Part shown: one piece after another, positions 34,650-45,679 of the stretch
Layout: each line of letters begins with the position of its first letter
How positions within the stretch are numbered: the first letter of the stretch is position 1
DNA from: Podocnemis expansa
Lineage: Eukaryota > Chordata > Testudines > Podocnemididae
Direction of reading: 5' to 3'
DNA: 64,000 bases
Assembly: GCA_007922195.1 (NCBI GenBank)
Contig: ML682125.1
Coordinates: forward strand, 2,184,884 to 2,248,883
Program-made: the position numbers and the translations under genes
Notes under the pieces: generated by a model
What the model saw: the letters and a program-made list of their open reading frames with translations, nothing else
The model's database searches: none
Told to the model about the DNA's origin: nothing

Positions 34650-35755
34650 CCCCGCACAGCAGGAGGGGGCATCTCTCCCATCGGAGCTTTTCAGGGCTGG
34701 ATTAACGCATGGGCTGTAGGGGTGGGAGCCCAAAAATCGAGCCTTGGCCAGCTGTCCTTGTTCCCAGGGAGGCACTGCTCATAAGAAAGAGAAACCTCCA
34801 CTGAAGTAACATAGCCTCCTGGTCGCATCCCCCAGCTGCAGGGGGAGAGAGAATTGGCTCTGGGCTGTTCCCTGTTAAGCTGACTGTGATTTCGCTGCTG
34901 GTGCAGCTGCTGACTGCCTTCTTTGCAGGGTGGGGGATGCAGCCTGTTTCAACTCGACTTCTGCGAGCTGGAGGCATAAGGAGGCTCTTGAGGAGTAGGG
35001 ACCCCTCCAGATGGTGGAACAGCGATATGAGGAGTCAGAGGGGATGAGGGGAGGCAGCGGGTGGCTGGAAGAGCATAAAGTGATGTAGGGGAATCTGGGG
35101 ACAGGGAGGTTATGGGGCTGTGAAAAGAAAGCTGGAGCAGCCAGAAGCTGAAAGGGGGGGTGAAGGTGGGTGATGTGGGAAGGGAGGCTGGAGGGAGAAT
35201 GTGAGAGCAGGAGCCCCACAGTCCAGGCTGTCACAGCTCACAGACAGCCAGGGTGTCCTCCAACCCTGACTTGGGTGTAGATGGGGGGAGCCATGAAGAG
35301 CTTGTTACGTCAGCCCCACAGCAGTGGGAGAGTGGTACATGCATCCACAGACTCTCCCCGAGTCCGCATGGTCGTGTCTCTGTGAGGGAGGGGACAGAGG
35401 AGAGTGGGACATGGGCCTACAGACCTCTCCTCCCCTGGTGTGCTGCCATCCATGGGTGTGTGCACCAGAGACTCCATACGCCTGCTCCCAGGTTGGCCAG
35501 TGGCCAGCCAGGGGTCCACAGGATATTATTACCCTGGACCCCCAAAGGTGCTAATCCAGCCCTGAAGCTTTTCACTTCATTTGCTGCATTGCTTTTCCAT
35601 CTGGACTGGCAGCTGCAGGTAACTCAAATCCTGAAGCTCAACATGCTCTTGCTGACCTACTGACCTGGCCCACATTAGTTATTGTATGTGGTGCTGGGAC
35701 AGGCCTTGCCTACTACATGACCATGCACAGAACAGACAATGCGCTTGCTCTGATT
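34650..35755. other. upstream flank or intron of the semaphorin gene
   Basis: GC-rich DNA immediately 5' of the first recognised semaphorin exon. No signal-peptide exon, TATA box or CpG-dense promoter could be placed convincingly. A donor-like CAGGTAACT at about 35616 has no supporting start codon. Confidence 0.3.
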
Positions 35756-35759
35756 GCAG

Positions 35760-35911
35760 AGGTGCAGCAGATCGTTCATCGCTTCTCCCAGGAGGCCATT
35801 TCCAACTACAGCATTTTTCTGGTAGCCCCACAGAGCAGGACTCTGTACGTGGGAGCCAAGAATGCCATCTTCGCCCTGCCTTTGGAGTCAGTCAACCAGC
35901 CTGCTAAGATG
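35760..35911 (+). CDS. class-4 semaphorin, internal exon (start of sema domain)
   Basis: 152 bp exon preceded by a polypyrimidine/TTGCAG acceptor (AG at 35758-35759) and followed by a GTGAGC donor (35912). It begins at codon position 2 and ends on a codon boundary. The reading includes EAISNYSIFLVAP, then RTLYVGAKNAIFAL, the first strand pair of the sema beta-propeller; human SEMA4 paralogues have NYS/NYT, then TLYVGAR/TLYIGAR and A-I/V-F-A/S-L at this place. Class-4 semaphorins are single-pass membrane ligands or receptors that signal through plexins. The paralogue (4A, 4D, 4E or other) cannot be fixed from this exon. It has no stops or frameshifts, unlike the surrounding transposon genes. 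Confidence 0.88.
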
Positions 35912-35999
35912 GTGAGCACAAGACCCAATTTATATTGGGTGATCCATGGCAGGGTGGGGGGCCTTTGGGGCTGTGGTCACAAAGAACGGTTGTGGGGGC

Positions 36000-37100
36000 C
36001 TGAAAGGCTGTATGTGTGTCTGGGCTGCTTTTGAATGGGGAGGGGTGTGTCTGAGCAGGGCTAGGGTCTGTCTGGGCTGGAGTCAGTGGAGTCCTAGGGA
36101 ATGGGGAATGTGGATGGTGGATATGGGCTTGCACTGTTTGTCATTGAGATGACTGAGAAGACCTGGGTGAGTGACATGGCCCTGTCCAGGAAGCATTGTT
36201 ATGAAAAGGGCATGGTGTCTGAGGGTGCAGGGTGGAGGCATATGGGGTTGTTGCTGTTTGTTGATGAGCCTGTAGGATGAGTTCTTGAGCACCCATCTTC
36301 CCACTTCATGAGAGAAGCTCTGGGACAAAGATGACTAAAGCAAACAAAAATGTGACATCTAAAAGTGCCCCCAAACCACACCCCAATAGCAGAGGTCTGG
36401 ACCCACCTGCTCACAGCACAAATGGCTCCTGCAGGATGGTACCCCTGCAGTGCAGGAGGCCCAGACGCACCATCTATGAGACAGAATCATGGTCTGCACT
36501 TTGGGAGCTGCACAGCCAGATGCTACATAGATTATGTGAAGAGCTGTCTGCATGCTTTGCTGATACAATCAACAGAAGAATGGAACTGACCCCAGCCAGA
36601 TTCTGTTTTCTGCCCCATCACACATCCTGTAGCTCAAAAAGTCATAAAGGTATCAGACCCTGACAGAAGTTATAAACAACATAATGGCCCCCCTTATCTG
36701 TTACCCTCAGTACTTTCTATGCAAGCACATCTTATTCCTAAAGTGAAAGCATTAGAGGGAAAATGTATTTAACTCTCCCCCCCACCCCAATCTAAACCCT
36801 TGCTAATAAGCTTATAGACACCCCCTCTGCCCCCCTGCCCAGTTCCAGCACAGGCTCTGTTAGGAATCAGTTCTCAAACCCCACACAGGGTTTTTTGGCG
36901 GTTACAGTTTCATCACAGCTTTAACTCAGAACAGGCATCTCTCAAATGAGTTATTCTTGGACCTGTTGATTTTCAGGTTCCAGGAACAGGTACCAGTAGA
37001 GAGTGGTTCCCCCTCTCAGGGCATAACTTCAGATGCCTGGATTATTGCATAACCAGAAGAGGGAATTTGCATTCATTTTCCCACAGACTTTCCACCAATC
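36000..37100. other. intronic non-coding stretch, nothing recognised
   Basis: Intronic DNA with no supported repeat family or exon. Several short frames lack splice sites or domains. Confidence 0.4.
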
Positions 37101-37108
37101 CACTAGAT

Positions 37109-37300
37109 CAGGGCTCTCCAAAATACAGCCTGCTGGTGGACGGGTGGGTAGGAGAAGGGATCCCAGGGGGTCAGGGAGCTGGTGGGTTGGTTGGGGAAGG
37201 GGGCTGGGGAGCTGGTGGGCAGGTGCGTTGGGGGTCTGTCATGCTAGTAATTAAATAAAAGCAGATTTGACCCTCAGGTGAAAAAGTTGGGAGATCCCTA
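37109..37300. mobile_element. hAT-type MITE with perfect 8-bp target duplication
   Basis: 192 bp element with termini CAGGGCTCTCCAAAATACAG and GTTGGGAGATCCCTA, flanked by CACTAGAT at 37101-37108 and 37301-37308. The G-rich middle gives spurious glycine/tryptophan-rich frames. Confidence 0.9.
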
Positions 37301-37319
37301 CACTAGATCAGAGTGGTCT

Positions 37320-38140
37320 CCAGTCTTTCACCAGCAGAAAGGGCAATGCTCATAGATTTCAGTGGCAACTGCCTTTCAGAAGTTGATTGTGATCCACTGG
37401 CTTGTGGAATCACTGCACTAGATATTCTGTAAAAATCCATTCTTGTCAGATAGAACCCATTGGTCTGTACTGTTCTTTTCTGTTTATAACACTTTCCAGG
37501 GCTAACATTCTATGTCGGTCTCGTCCTATGATATAACTCCCACAGTAAGGCACCCCACTCTGGGGGGCTTCAGGGGAAGGGCATCTACCCATACCCAAGT
37601 CACAGCTTAGGGCTAAGGGTCACCCATTCCCAAACAATAGGGCTCCAGGTATAACCTGGTTAACTGAAGTACCCATCTATTCCCAATCCATAGGGATACA
37701 GGTATATATCTTTGTGGGTTTTTAGGATCTTTTACCAGGGAAGGAGCCTTACATGGTAATGTCCTAATCTCTATTTATTATCAATTACCAAAACAGAATA
37801 CATATTCTAAGCATAAAATGGTTGCTACTCACAATAAGGCAGACAGACTTCTTCTGATGGCCACTCAGAACTGGATCATTACGGGACTACAGCTTCTGCA
37901 CAGTAGAGTTGACAGAGTGTTGACATCCAGCAGCTCTGGTCTGGGGCTGTGTCCAGGAGTTAGGTTCCAAAGAACTTGCTTTTGGATCCCAGTTTACATA
38001 GTTAAAACTTGGGTCTGTCTTAGCAGTACTTTATTCAGTAATTTTAGGCTAATACTGCAAAACACCAATCCTAGTGCACTACAGAACAGCCCTTTAACCA
38101 ATAATATCCCACCACCTTAATTGATATAAATAAGCCACTT
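37320..38140. other. intronic non-coding stretch
   Basis: Mixed DNA; 37470-38080 has a repetitive-looking, LTR-like texture with an antisense TATTTATTATC block near 37773, but no defined ends. Nothing firm can be called. Confidence 0.3.
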
Positions 38141-38318
38141 AGAATCATAGAATTGGAAGGGACCTCATGAGGTCATCTAGTCCAACCCCCTGCTAAAAGC
38201 AGGGCTACTCTCACTAAATCATCCCAGCCAGGGCATTGTCTAACCAGACCTTAAATATCCCTGAAACAGAGATTCCACCACCTCCCTAGGCAATCCATTC
38301 CAATGCTTCACCACTCTC

Positions 38319-38693
38319 TTAGTGAGAGAACTTTTTCCTAATATCCAAACTCGACCTCCCAAGCTGCCACTTGAAACCATTCCTCCTTGTTCTGTACTCT
38401 ATTATTACTGAGAACAGCCTAGGTCCCTCCTTTCTGGAGCACCCCTTCAAGCAGCTAAAGGTTGCTATCAAATCCCCCCTCAGTCTTCTCTTCTGCAGGC
38501 TAAACAAGTCTACTTCCTTCAGCCTGTCCTCATAAGTCATGGGCCCCAGCCCCCTAATCACTTTTGTTGCCCTCTGCTGGACTCTTTCTAATTTGTCCAT
38601 ATCCTTTTTATAGTGGGGAGCCCAAAACGGGACACAGTGCTTCAGATGCAGCCTCACCAGTGCCAAATAGAGGGGAATAATCACATCCCTCAA
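38319..38693 (-). pseudogene. CR1 ORF2 C-terminal segment
   Basis: An open stretch reading VIIPLYLALVRLHLKHCVPF, then [20 protein letters not shown] and YEDRLKEVDLFSLQKRRLRG, ending at KKFSH. This matches the C-terminal part of CR1 ORF2 after the reverse transcriptase, present in every CR1 copy. The same segment, shorter, occurs at 48000-48220 on the + strand. It is open but isolated by upstream frame breaks, so it is not expressed as a full protein. Confidence 0.88.
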
Positions 38694-39032
38694 TCTGCTG
38701 CCAACGCTTCTACTGATACAGCCTCATGCCATTAGCCTTTTTGGCTACAAGAGCACACTATTGACTCATATCCAGCTTCCCATCCACCAAAACCCCAAGG
38801 TCCTTTTCTAGAGTATGGCTGTTTAGCTAATCAGTCCCCACCCTGTAGCAGTGCATGGGGTTTTTCCATCCTAAGTGCAGGACTTTGCACTTGTCCTTGT
38901 TGAACCTCATGAGATTTATTTTGGCCCACTGCTCCAATTTGTCTAAGTCTCCCTGAATTCTGTTTGTGCTCTCCAACGTGTCTACTGTTCCTCTCAGCTT
39001 GGTGTCATCAGCGAACCTACTGGGTGTGCAAT

Positions 39033-39443
39033 CTATCCCATCAAGATGTTAAAATGATGTTGAACAGAAAGGGGCCCTGAGGGCTGACCCCTGGGCACTC
39101 CACTCCTTATTGGCTGCCAACTAGACATTGAGCCATCGATGTCTAGCCGCTGAGCTCGTTGATCTAGCCAGTTTTCTATCCACCTTATGGTCCACACATC
39201 CAACCCGTACTGCCTTAGCTTGCCAACGAGAATGCTGTGGGAAACTGTGTCAAAAGCCTTGTTAAAATTGAGTTGTATCACATCAACAGGTATTCCTGCA
39301 TCCACAAAGCCAGTCATCTCATCATAGAAGGCAATCAGGTTGGTCAGGCATGATTTGCTCTTGATGAATCCGTGCTGACTGTTCCTGCTCACTCTATTTT
39401 CCTCCAAGTGTTTCAGGATGAATTCTTTGAGGACCTGCTCCAT
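39033..39443 (-). pseudogene. CR1 reverse transcriptase core (broken)
   Basis: Contains QHGFIKSKSCLTNLIAFYDE, then IPVDVIQLNFNKAFDTVSHS (RT block A; Asp of F-x-KAFD-V present), LVGKLRQYGL, WIENWLDQRAQRL and SGVPRGQPSGPLS (RT block B, normally GVPQGSVLGP). The following catalytic FADD motif lies downstream in a different frame, so the enzyme is broken. Confidence 0.88.
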
Positions 39444-39472
39444 GACTTTTCCAGGGATTGAGGTGAGACTGA

Positions 39473-39943
39473 CTAGTCTGTAGTACCCCGGATCCTCTTC
39501 CCCCCCCCCCTTTCTTGAAGATAGGTACTATATTGGCCTTCTTCCAGCCCTCTTGGGGCCTGCCCTATTCGCCACGAGTTTTCAAAGATAATGGCTGGCA
39601 GCTCTGCAATCACATCAGCCAGCTCCCTCAGCACCCTTGGATGCAGTTCATCCAGCTCCATAGACTTGTGCACATCTAACTTCTTTAAGAAGTTCCTAAC
39701 CTGACCTTCCATCACCGTGGGCCGCTCTCCTTCTCTCCATTCTGCCTTACTCAGTGTAGTAGCTTGGGAGCTGACCTTGCCTGTGAAGACTGAAGTAGAA
39801 AAAGGATTGAGTACTTCAACCTTTTCCATATCATCCACCATGAGGATACCTGCCCCATTCAGTAAGGAACCTACACCATCCCTGATCTTCTCTTTGCTGA
39901 CATACTTGTAGATAGAGCCCTGCAGATCCGCCATTATCCGCAT
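39473..39943 (-). pseudogene. CR1 ORF2 linker and start of the RT domain
   Basis: Reads VEVLNPFSTSVFTGKVSSQA, then a linker with LDVHKSMELDELHPRVLREL and EGQYSTYLQERGGGKR, which aligns by order with the stretch between the CR1 endonuclease and RT. The frame ends near a run of C that shifts it against the RT core at 39443. Its start abuts the hAT insertion at 39913. Confidence 0.75.
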
Positions 39944-40498
39944 TCACGGATGCTGGTGCGGATAACCACAGACCCATTGCTGCAGATCGACTCTCAGATG
40001 CAGCTTCTATTTTTACCTTTTCACGGTGCAATCCATTGCTAAAGCCCTTGCACTGATCTGTGTTGGCAGCATGCAGGGGAACCAAGAAGCACTCCAGCCA
40101 ATCCTAGATTGTGATCTGCCAGCCAATCAGAGTCTCAGGCTGGGGATTGGAGAGTACTGCTGGCCTTTGATTGGCTCATTCCCCATGATCTCCCTGCCCA
40201 CTTCTTCTTTTTCTTGTTTCCAGTTGGCAAGCCATTGCTGTCAACTAGAGATTTCATTGGTGGGCAAGGAAATCTGATTGATAGCAAACCACAAACAAGA
40301 AAGGAAAAAGTGGGTGGAACCCATATTGGGAATGAACCAGTCAAAGGCCGAAATGCTGACTGAGCCAAAGCTCAGATGCACATGTGGTTACAGATGCAGC
40401 TAAACCCTGGCATGTGGATTTTGGATAGGGTCAATGCTATCACTGAGTGGATGCGGACCGGATGCAGTTCCACATTTTTGTATCTGCTCAGGGCTCTA
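39913..40498. mobile_element. hAT-type element in the CR1, perfect 8-bp target duplication
   Basis: 586 bp element with terminal inverted repeats TAGAGCCCTG and CAGGGCTCTA (perfect 10 bp), flanked by CTTGTAGA at 39905-39912 and 40499-40506. Subterminal words GCATTCACGGATGC and GATGCGGACCGGATGC are internal near-repeats. It has no transposase. It splits the CR1 ORF2 and so postdates it. Confidence 0.95.
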
Positions 40499-40749
40499 CT
40501 TGTAGAACCCCTTCCTGTTTATCCTTCACATCACTTGCTAGTTTCAACTCAAATTGCCCTTTGGCCTTTCTTATTTTTATCCCTGTAGTCCCAAACTATA
40601 TCTTTATATGCCTTCCCAGTCATCTGTCCAAGCTTCCACTTCTTGTTAGCTTCTTTATGTTTCAGCTCACTGCAGAGTTCTCCGCTAAGCCATGCTGTGC
40701 GCCTTCCACATTTCTGCACATCAGTATGGTATCTTCGTGTGCACTTAGT

Positions 40750-41640
40750 TATGCAACAGATAGAAATGATTAAAGAATGATACAGAAATCATTTAGGTAC
40801 ACAATAGGAAAGTGGGGAACATAAAGATAAAACAAACAAAAAAAGTAATTTTGGGGACCACAACTGTTGATAAGCTACGCCTTTTCAGACAAACTTGTCA
40901 AGCAAAGTTTGTTTGGTGTGGTTTTTGTTTTTTGTTTGTTTGTTTTTTTTCTTCTTTAAGCATCTAAAAAATCAGTTAGGACAGCATCATCTTCTCAACA
41001 GCCTATTACATTGTTTTGAAGTAGAAATGTGAAGATGTGATTACCTGCTTCATAGCTCATGACTGCTGTCTCATGTAGCTGTTACTGCTTAGCCCAAGAG
41101 CAGGGCCTAAGTTCAGTGCCCCCCCCACCCCAAAAAACACCCAAGGCTTCAGCCTGTACAGTGAGAGGTCATGTACAGTCCTGGTGTCACAAGGTCACTG
41201 TCTGTGTGCACTGGAACTGTTCTGATAGGAATTCAGACACTCTGGTTCAATGTGACACCCCTCAGGCCGTACTTTTCGTTAGAGCAAGCCTTCTTGGCTT
41301 CAGTGCGTCCTGGGTCTGACCTCAGCATTTAGCACCTCTATTCCACACCATGAATGCCCCACAGACCTGAATGGGACACCTGGGGGAAGCCTTATAAACA
41401 CTCCACCCCTAAGAGGGCCATGCACCCCACCCCCTTGGTCAACAGTGACTCCTCAGCCAGCTTGGAAAACAGAAGTGATTATCATGCTCAGGATCACAGG
41501 ATAAAATGTCTTATGAGGTAGGTGGAACCATCCAGCTGAGCTCACAGAGTGTACCATGTCAACATGTTGAAGCTGTATTTTGACAGGGAGAGGCTGGTGC
41601 TGGCTATGTGTGGTCAGTGAGAAGAAAAGGGGGATGATCT
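40750..41640. other. intronic non-coding stretch, nothing recognised
   Basis: Mixed DNA with T-rich simple sequence near 40920-40955. No repeat family or exon recognised. Confidence 0.4.
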
Positions 41641-41647
41641 CGTAGGG

Positions 41648-42404
41648 CAGGGGTCAGCAACCCAAAAGAGCAGAGCGATTTGCCCTCCTCTCCCCCACTG
41701 TAGGAGGCAGCCGAGTGGAAGCACCATGGACCCCAGTGCTCATGAGGGCGGGGGCGCAGGGTGCAGGCCACCTGGGCCAGAGGCTGCACCGCCTGTCCTC
41801 CCTCTGCTCCACTGGCGGGGCAGAGCAGCGCTCCTTGCCTCCCCACAGGGTGGAGTGTGGCTGGTGTGGAGCTGCGGCCTGTGGGGACAGGGCCCTGGAG
41901 CAGCCTTCTCCAAAGAATTCAGGGTGCTTTGCCCCTAGCCACCCCAGGGCTGAATGGGTCCAGGCAGCCTCTGTTCAGTCCTGGGGTGGCTGGGGTGAAG
42001 CATTTTTCAAAGGGATAGCCATGTTAGTCTAGTCCAGTAAAAAAAACAACAAGCAGCCTGAACTCTTTGGAGCAGGCTGCCCCAGGTCCCAGCCCCCACA
42101 AGCCACAGCTCCATGCTGGCCACTCTGTCCCCTGGGAAAGTGGGACCAGCTGGAGGAAGGCGGGGAGCGCTCCTCTGCCCTGCCAGTGGAGTGGAGGGAG
42201 AGTGGACGGTGCAGCCTCCGGCCTGGGTGGCCCATGCCGCCCCCCCCCCCAGCACTACGGTCCGTGGTGCTTTTGCCCAGCTGCCTCATGCTCGAGAGGT
42301 GGGAGGGTGGGGGCAGCCCCACAGCAGCCTGATGTCCCTGGAGCTGCATGACAGCAGTTCAAGAGCTGCATGTGGCTCTGGAGCCAATTGTTGCCAACCC
42401 CCAT
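41648..42404. mobile_element. palindromic hAT-like fold-back with GC-rich arms
   Basis: The ends resemble hAT termini (CAGGGGTCAGCAACCC at the left, TGTTGCCAACCCCCAT at the right). Two GC-rich arms of about 230-260 bp (41700-41926 and 42055-42310) are reverse complements with many mismatches; for example, GGAGCAGCCTTCTCCAAAG near 41897 pairs with CTCTTTGGAGCAGGCTGCC near 42063. The centre holds an ordinary CAGCC-rich stretch and a PLE tail fragment (42004-42054). No convincing 8-bp duplication was found (TCGTAGGG against TCCTAGAT, five of eight). Confidence 0.6.
42004..42054 (-). mobile_element. Penelope-like tail fragment
   Basis: Reverse PLE terminus: TTCAAAGGGATAGCC, then AGTCTAGTCCAG, then A-rich. 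It lies in the loop between the two arms of the palindrome above. Confidence 0.8.
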
Positions 42405-42409
42405 CCTAG

Positions 42410-43325
42410 ATGGTCTTTTCCCTGAGATATGAGCCAGACTCCAACTGGAATCAATTCCCCTCTCTGACCAACTAACCCCAGCCCAGTAAGCGGAGACCAG
42501 AGAGGTGCTGTGTTTTTCACCAGCTGCTGTTCTCCATTCGGCTGGGGCTCATTAACCTGTCTGTCAACCAGGTGGACGTGGGAGCAAACCCTCCTGTCAG
42601 TTGTTCACCTTTCAGAGTCACTGGAAAACAGCCCAGGACTTGGAGAGAAAGGTCAAGGATATGCTGTTCTTAGGGGTGAACCAGCTGTCCATGAGCCCAG
42701 GGGATTTGCCCCTGGTGCTGGTACCCATGAAAGGTGGGTTGATCTGATTTTGTGTGAACTGTTGGAAGCTCACTGCCATCAAATGTCTGATGCCTGCTCC
42801 ATGTCTTGGACTGATGAGATGAGATCCCAGTCAAGTTGGTGGGAGCTTGGTACCTGGCTGCTGTGGATCTAACCAAAGGCCACTGGTGGGATATTTTTAG
42901 CCCTAGGTGCCAGACAGAAATCTGCCTTCACCACCCCTGTGGGGGAAGGGAGGTGTCGGGGGGGGATCCCAAACAGAATCCTGCGCTCTTCTCTTTTCAG
43001 CGCCCTGCCTGCCTAGCTTCTGATATGCCTTTTGGCCTTCTCCATCCATTGTCTCTTTCCTTGGCAAACCCATTATCTGGCCTTCACTTTTGTCTCCATT
43101 CCTACTTGCTGGAGCTGGCTCGCTCTTGCAGCCATCTGTTCTGAGGCTGTAGAGAGTTCGGTCATTTTATCTGTACATGGGCAGCTCAAGGCAGCTGCAC
43201 TTGCCTGCTATGGTCTCTGCAAAAATCATGCACCCTTGTCCCACTCCCTAGGTATTTGCCCCCCATGGCTGTGCTGTCCCCTGACCCCTTCCAGGTGTCT
43301 TTGACACAGAGCCAAAGGCAGTGGG
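42410..43325. other. intronic non-coding stretch, nothing recognised
   Basis: Mixed DNA, no supported gene or repeat. Frames of up to 120 codons lack splice sites and domains. Confidence 0.35.
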
Positions 43326-43329
43326 GGGG

Positions 43330-43520
43330 GTAGGGGGCCAAGAGCATGCAATTGCTCTGTTCTGGGCTGGTCCACACTGCCCCCAGGGCAGAACAGCTGG
43401 CTTAGGGGCAGAGCGGGCCAGGCCAGAGGCTGGGCTCCACTCTCTTGCCCCTCCCCTGGGCTGGCTATTCTGCCCTGGGGGTGGGGAGGGCTGGCCCAGA
43501 GGTGGGGGTGGGGGGCAGCG
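43330..43520. repeat. GC-rich imperfect tandem block, second locus
   Basis: Shares CAGAGGCTGGGCTCC, TTGCCCCTCCCCTGGGCTGG and TCTGCCC words with 8995-9240, so the two are dispersed copies of one GC-rich repeat. Long frames on both strands here (to 161 codons) are composition artefacts. Confidence 0.5.
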
Positions 43521-43524
43521 GGGG

Positions 43525-44090
43525 GCCCCCCCACAGACCGATTGGTTCCTGACCCTGCACCCCTTCGGGATGGCTGTGCTAATGGGGGATCCTGTGGGCA
43601 GCCCATGCCAGGCTTTGGGCTCCCCACCACCACTGAAGGGCCCTGGGTGGGGGCTGTTCCTAGTTTCAGGTGCTCTTCCCACCAGGGAATCATGTGGCTT
43701 GCACCCTGGCCCAGCTCCCCTAACCCACTCCACTAGGAGGTTACATTCATTGTGGCTGTCAAAACGTTTCGGTTATAGAAGGAATTTTTAAAAATGGCTC
43801 CTATCTTTTGAGTTGCTGACCCTTTCCCTTGTAGGACCCAGCTTGCAGGCCTCACACCCCAGCGACCTGAACCTGACTCCACATCAGCATCCAGCTGTGG
43901 GGGGGTCACCCCCCTACCCCAGCTCCACACCAGGACCCAACTGTGACTGCACTTCCTCCACCCAGCCCCACCTTGAGAACTTGATGTCTGTGGCTAGCTA
44001 CCTTACATCATGCTACATGAATACTTTTGATAAAATTAGATAATTTGATCTTTGTCCTACTGTAGGGTTGTAGTAGTTGAAGTCAAGTAT
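43525..44090. other. intronic non-coding stretch
   Basis: GC-rich then mixed sequence with an A-run at 44090-44107. Nothing recognised. Confidence 0.35.
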
Positions 44091-44099
44091 AAAAAAAAA

Positions 44100-45330
44100 A
44101 AAAAAAACCAGACACCAAGTGATTTTTTTTCTTTGATTTCTGCCTCAAAGAAAGTACAGACATCTGATGCGAGGAAACGGACAGCCATTTTCAGGAAAAA
44201 AAGTCTTGATGAAATACCATGGGTAGAAGCTAATTCTGAGACCACAGAAATGTGCTGTAAATAGTGCCATGCACACCCAAGTCTTGCAGACAAAGCAAGT
44301 GTTTACTTCATGGGTGTGAAAAACCTCAGCCACCTTGTTTTTGAAAAGCATGAAAGGAGTACTGAGCATGCCAAAATATGTGACTCCATTTCTAATGCAA
44401 CTCTGAGTCAGCAGGAAAGATCCAGTCATCTACTCCACCAGTGGCAACACAAAGCAAGCAGAAAACAGTATCAAGCACTTGCAGATATATTTTTGCCTTT
44501 CATTTCACGAAGTCAAACATTCATAACTATGAGAACGATATTATACTTTTAAAACAGTTTAGAGTAAATGTTGGAAGTGCATATCAAAGCAATACAGGGG
44601 GAGCATGGATTATTCAGAATAACAAAAAAAAAAAAAACAAAACAAAACACCTCCAAGCATCCAGATTCTGGGGGTCTGCTTTTCAATGGATCTGAGGATG
44701 TCACTGAAACAGAGCAGGAAACAGTGTAGATCATGAGTGTGTTGAGACAAGGGATATTTTCCTACAGTTTTCTAGGTTTTATTGAGCTGGCTGCAAATGG
44801 GTCAGTCCAAGACATTGTTGATGTCTTGTGAACCTGTTTGATGTTTCAGGATTAGCTGAATGGAAGACAAAACTAGTCACTGTGCACAGAGGGGCTGTGG
44901 TGAATGTTGGCATGTACAGCGGAGTTGTACCAGAATTGCCTAACATGGTTGCCCCTGGAGATTCCTTGGCTCGTGTTTTTGTGCACTGCGCACGTGCTGG
45001 AAAATTTGCTCTAAATCAGCTGACCGTGTGGTTCTTTACTGCAATACGTTCAATCATTGCATTGTTAAGGGGCTGAGTTTTTTATCTGAAAAAGGCTCTG
45101 CCAAAAAAATGGAAACACTACAGAAACTCTGAAGAAAAGGGAATTTCTTTTGTAAAGCCAAGGAAGTTTCACAATGTCAGGCGGTCCGCATGGAGACATG
45201 AAACAGTGCTGAAAATTTGGAGATTCTTACCATGCATTCAAGCCCAGATTTCCATTACTGAAGACAGGGATTTTCATGAAATTTGTACAGTGTGTTTTTC
45301 ACATGCTTGACGTTGGCAGCATGTTCCAGT
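44100..45330 (+). pseudogene. hAT transposase-like gene relic (TTF/BED finger plus catalytic part)
   Basis: The first part (44145-44400) reads DARKRTAIFRKKSLDEIPWV, ETTEMCCK, then in other frames SLADKASVFTSWV and SHLVFEKHERSTEHAKICDS: the Trp/Cys/His pattern of a TTF-type zinc finger found in ZMYM/C17orf113-type hAT-derived proteins. The second part (44828-45040) reads EWKTKLVTVHRGAVVNVGMY and SGVVPELPNMVAP, the acidic-to-hydrophobic core of the same fold (normally V-G-T-D-G-A-A-V-N). Then comes an AWRHETVLK-like segment near 45180-45220. Stops and frameshifts separate all pieces. It may be a dead transposon or a retrocopy of a domesticated gene. Confidence 0.6.
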
Positions 45331-45574
45331 ACACCTCTTTCTAGAGAATAAAAAACTCATCCTTGGAGAATGCAAAAATGAGCTCATTGGGAGCAGCTGG
45401 ACAGTTTACAGTTTTATTTGAAAGTGAAAGAGAGCTGACTATCACTGAGCTCAGTGGGGAATCCTTTTCTCTCTGAGCTGAAGAGGAGCAGCAATAGAGT
45501 GAAGCTTGTGGATGGTGAGCTGGGTGACATAAGGAACTGGAGGGCAGTGTCAGCAGACAGCATTTTTTTTTTCT

Positions 45575-45672
45575 ATATGCAGAAGGTCCTGGGTTCAAGC
45601 CACAGGGGGTTGGACTTGATGATCTCATGAGGTCACTTCCAACCCCAAGATTCTGTTCTATCTGTTCTGTTC
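45575..45672 (+). mobile_element. tRNA-type SINE remnant with CR1-like tail
   Basis: The word GGTCCTGGGTTCAAGCC carries a pol III B box. It is followed directly by a CR1-type 3' tail (GGGGGTTGGACTTGATGATC, CATGAGGTCACTTCCAACCC). SINEs of this design borrow the CR1 end to use its reverse transcriptase. The head with the A box is missing. Confidence 0.55.
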
Positions 45673-45679
45673 TTGATGG

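Larger units (their letters stand above)
38143..40745 (-). mobile_element. CR1 LINE, minus strand, 5'-truncated, split by a hAT element
   Basis: The 3' end lies at 38143-38190 and shows the canonical CR1 tail (complement of AATCATAGAATTGGAAGGGA and the TCATCTAGTCCAACCCC block). Reading leftwards in the element come the ORF2 C-terminus (38693-38319), the RT core (39443-39033), the region upstream of the RT (39943-39473), and more ORF2 5' sequence at 40507-40745 beyond a hAT insertion (39913-40498). It lies antisense in the semaphorin intron. Confidence 0.92.

Noticed and set aside
35576..35663. Hydrophobic frame end before the first semaphorin exon, considered as a signal-peptide exon
   Set aside because: No in-frame start codon nearby and the donor-like site phase does not obviously match the exon at 35760.
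43226..43791. Overlapping frames of about 155-161 codons on both strands
   Set aside because: Gly/Pro-rich readings of a GC-rich repeat with no domain and opposite-strand mirror frames.
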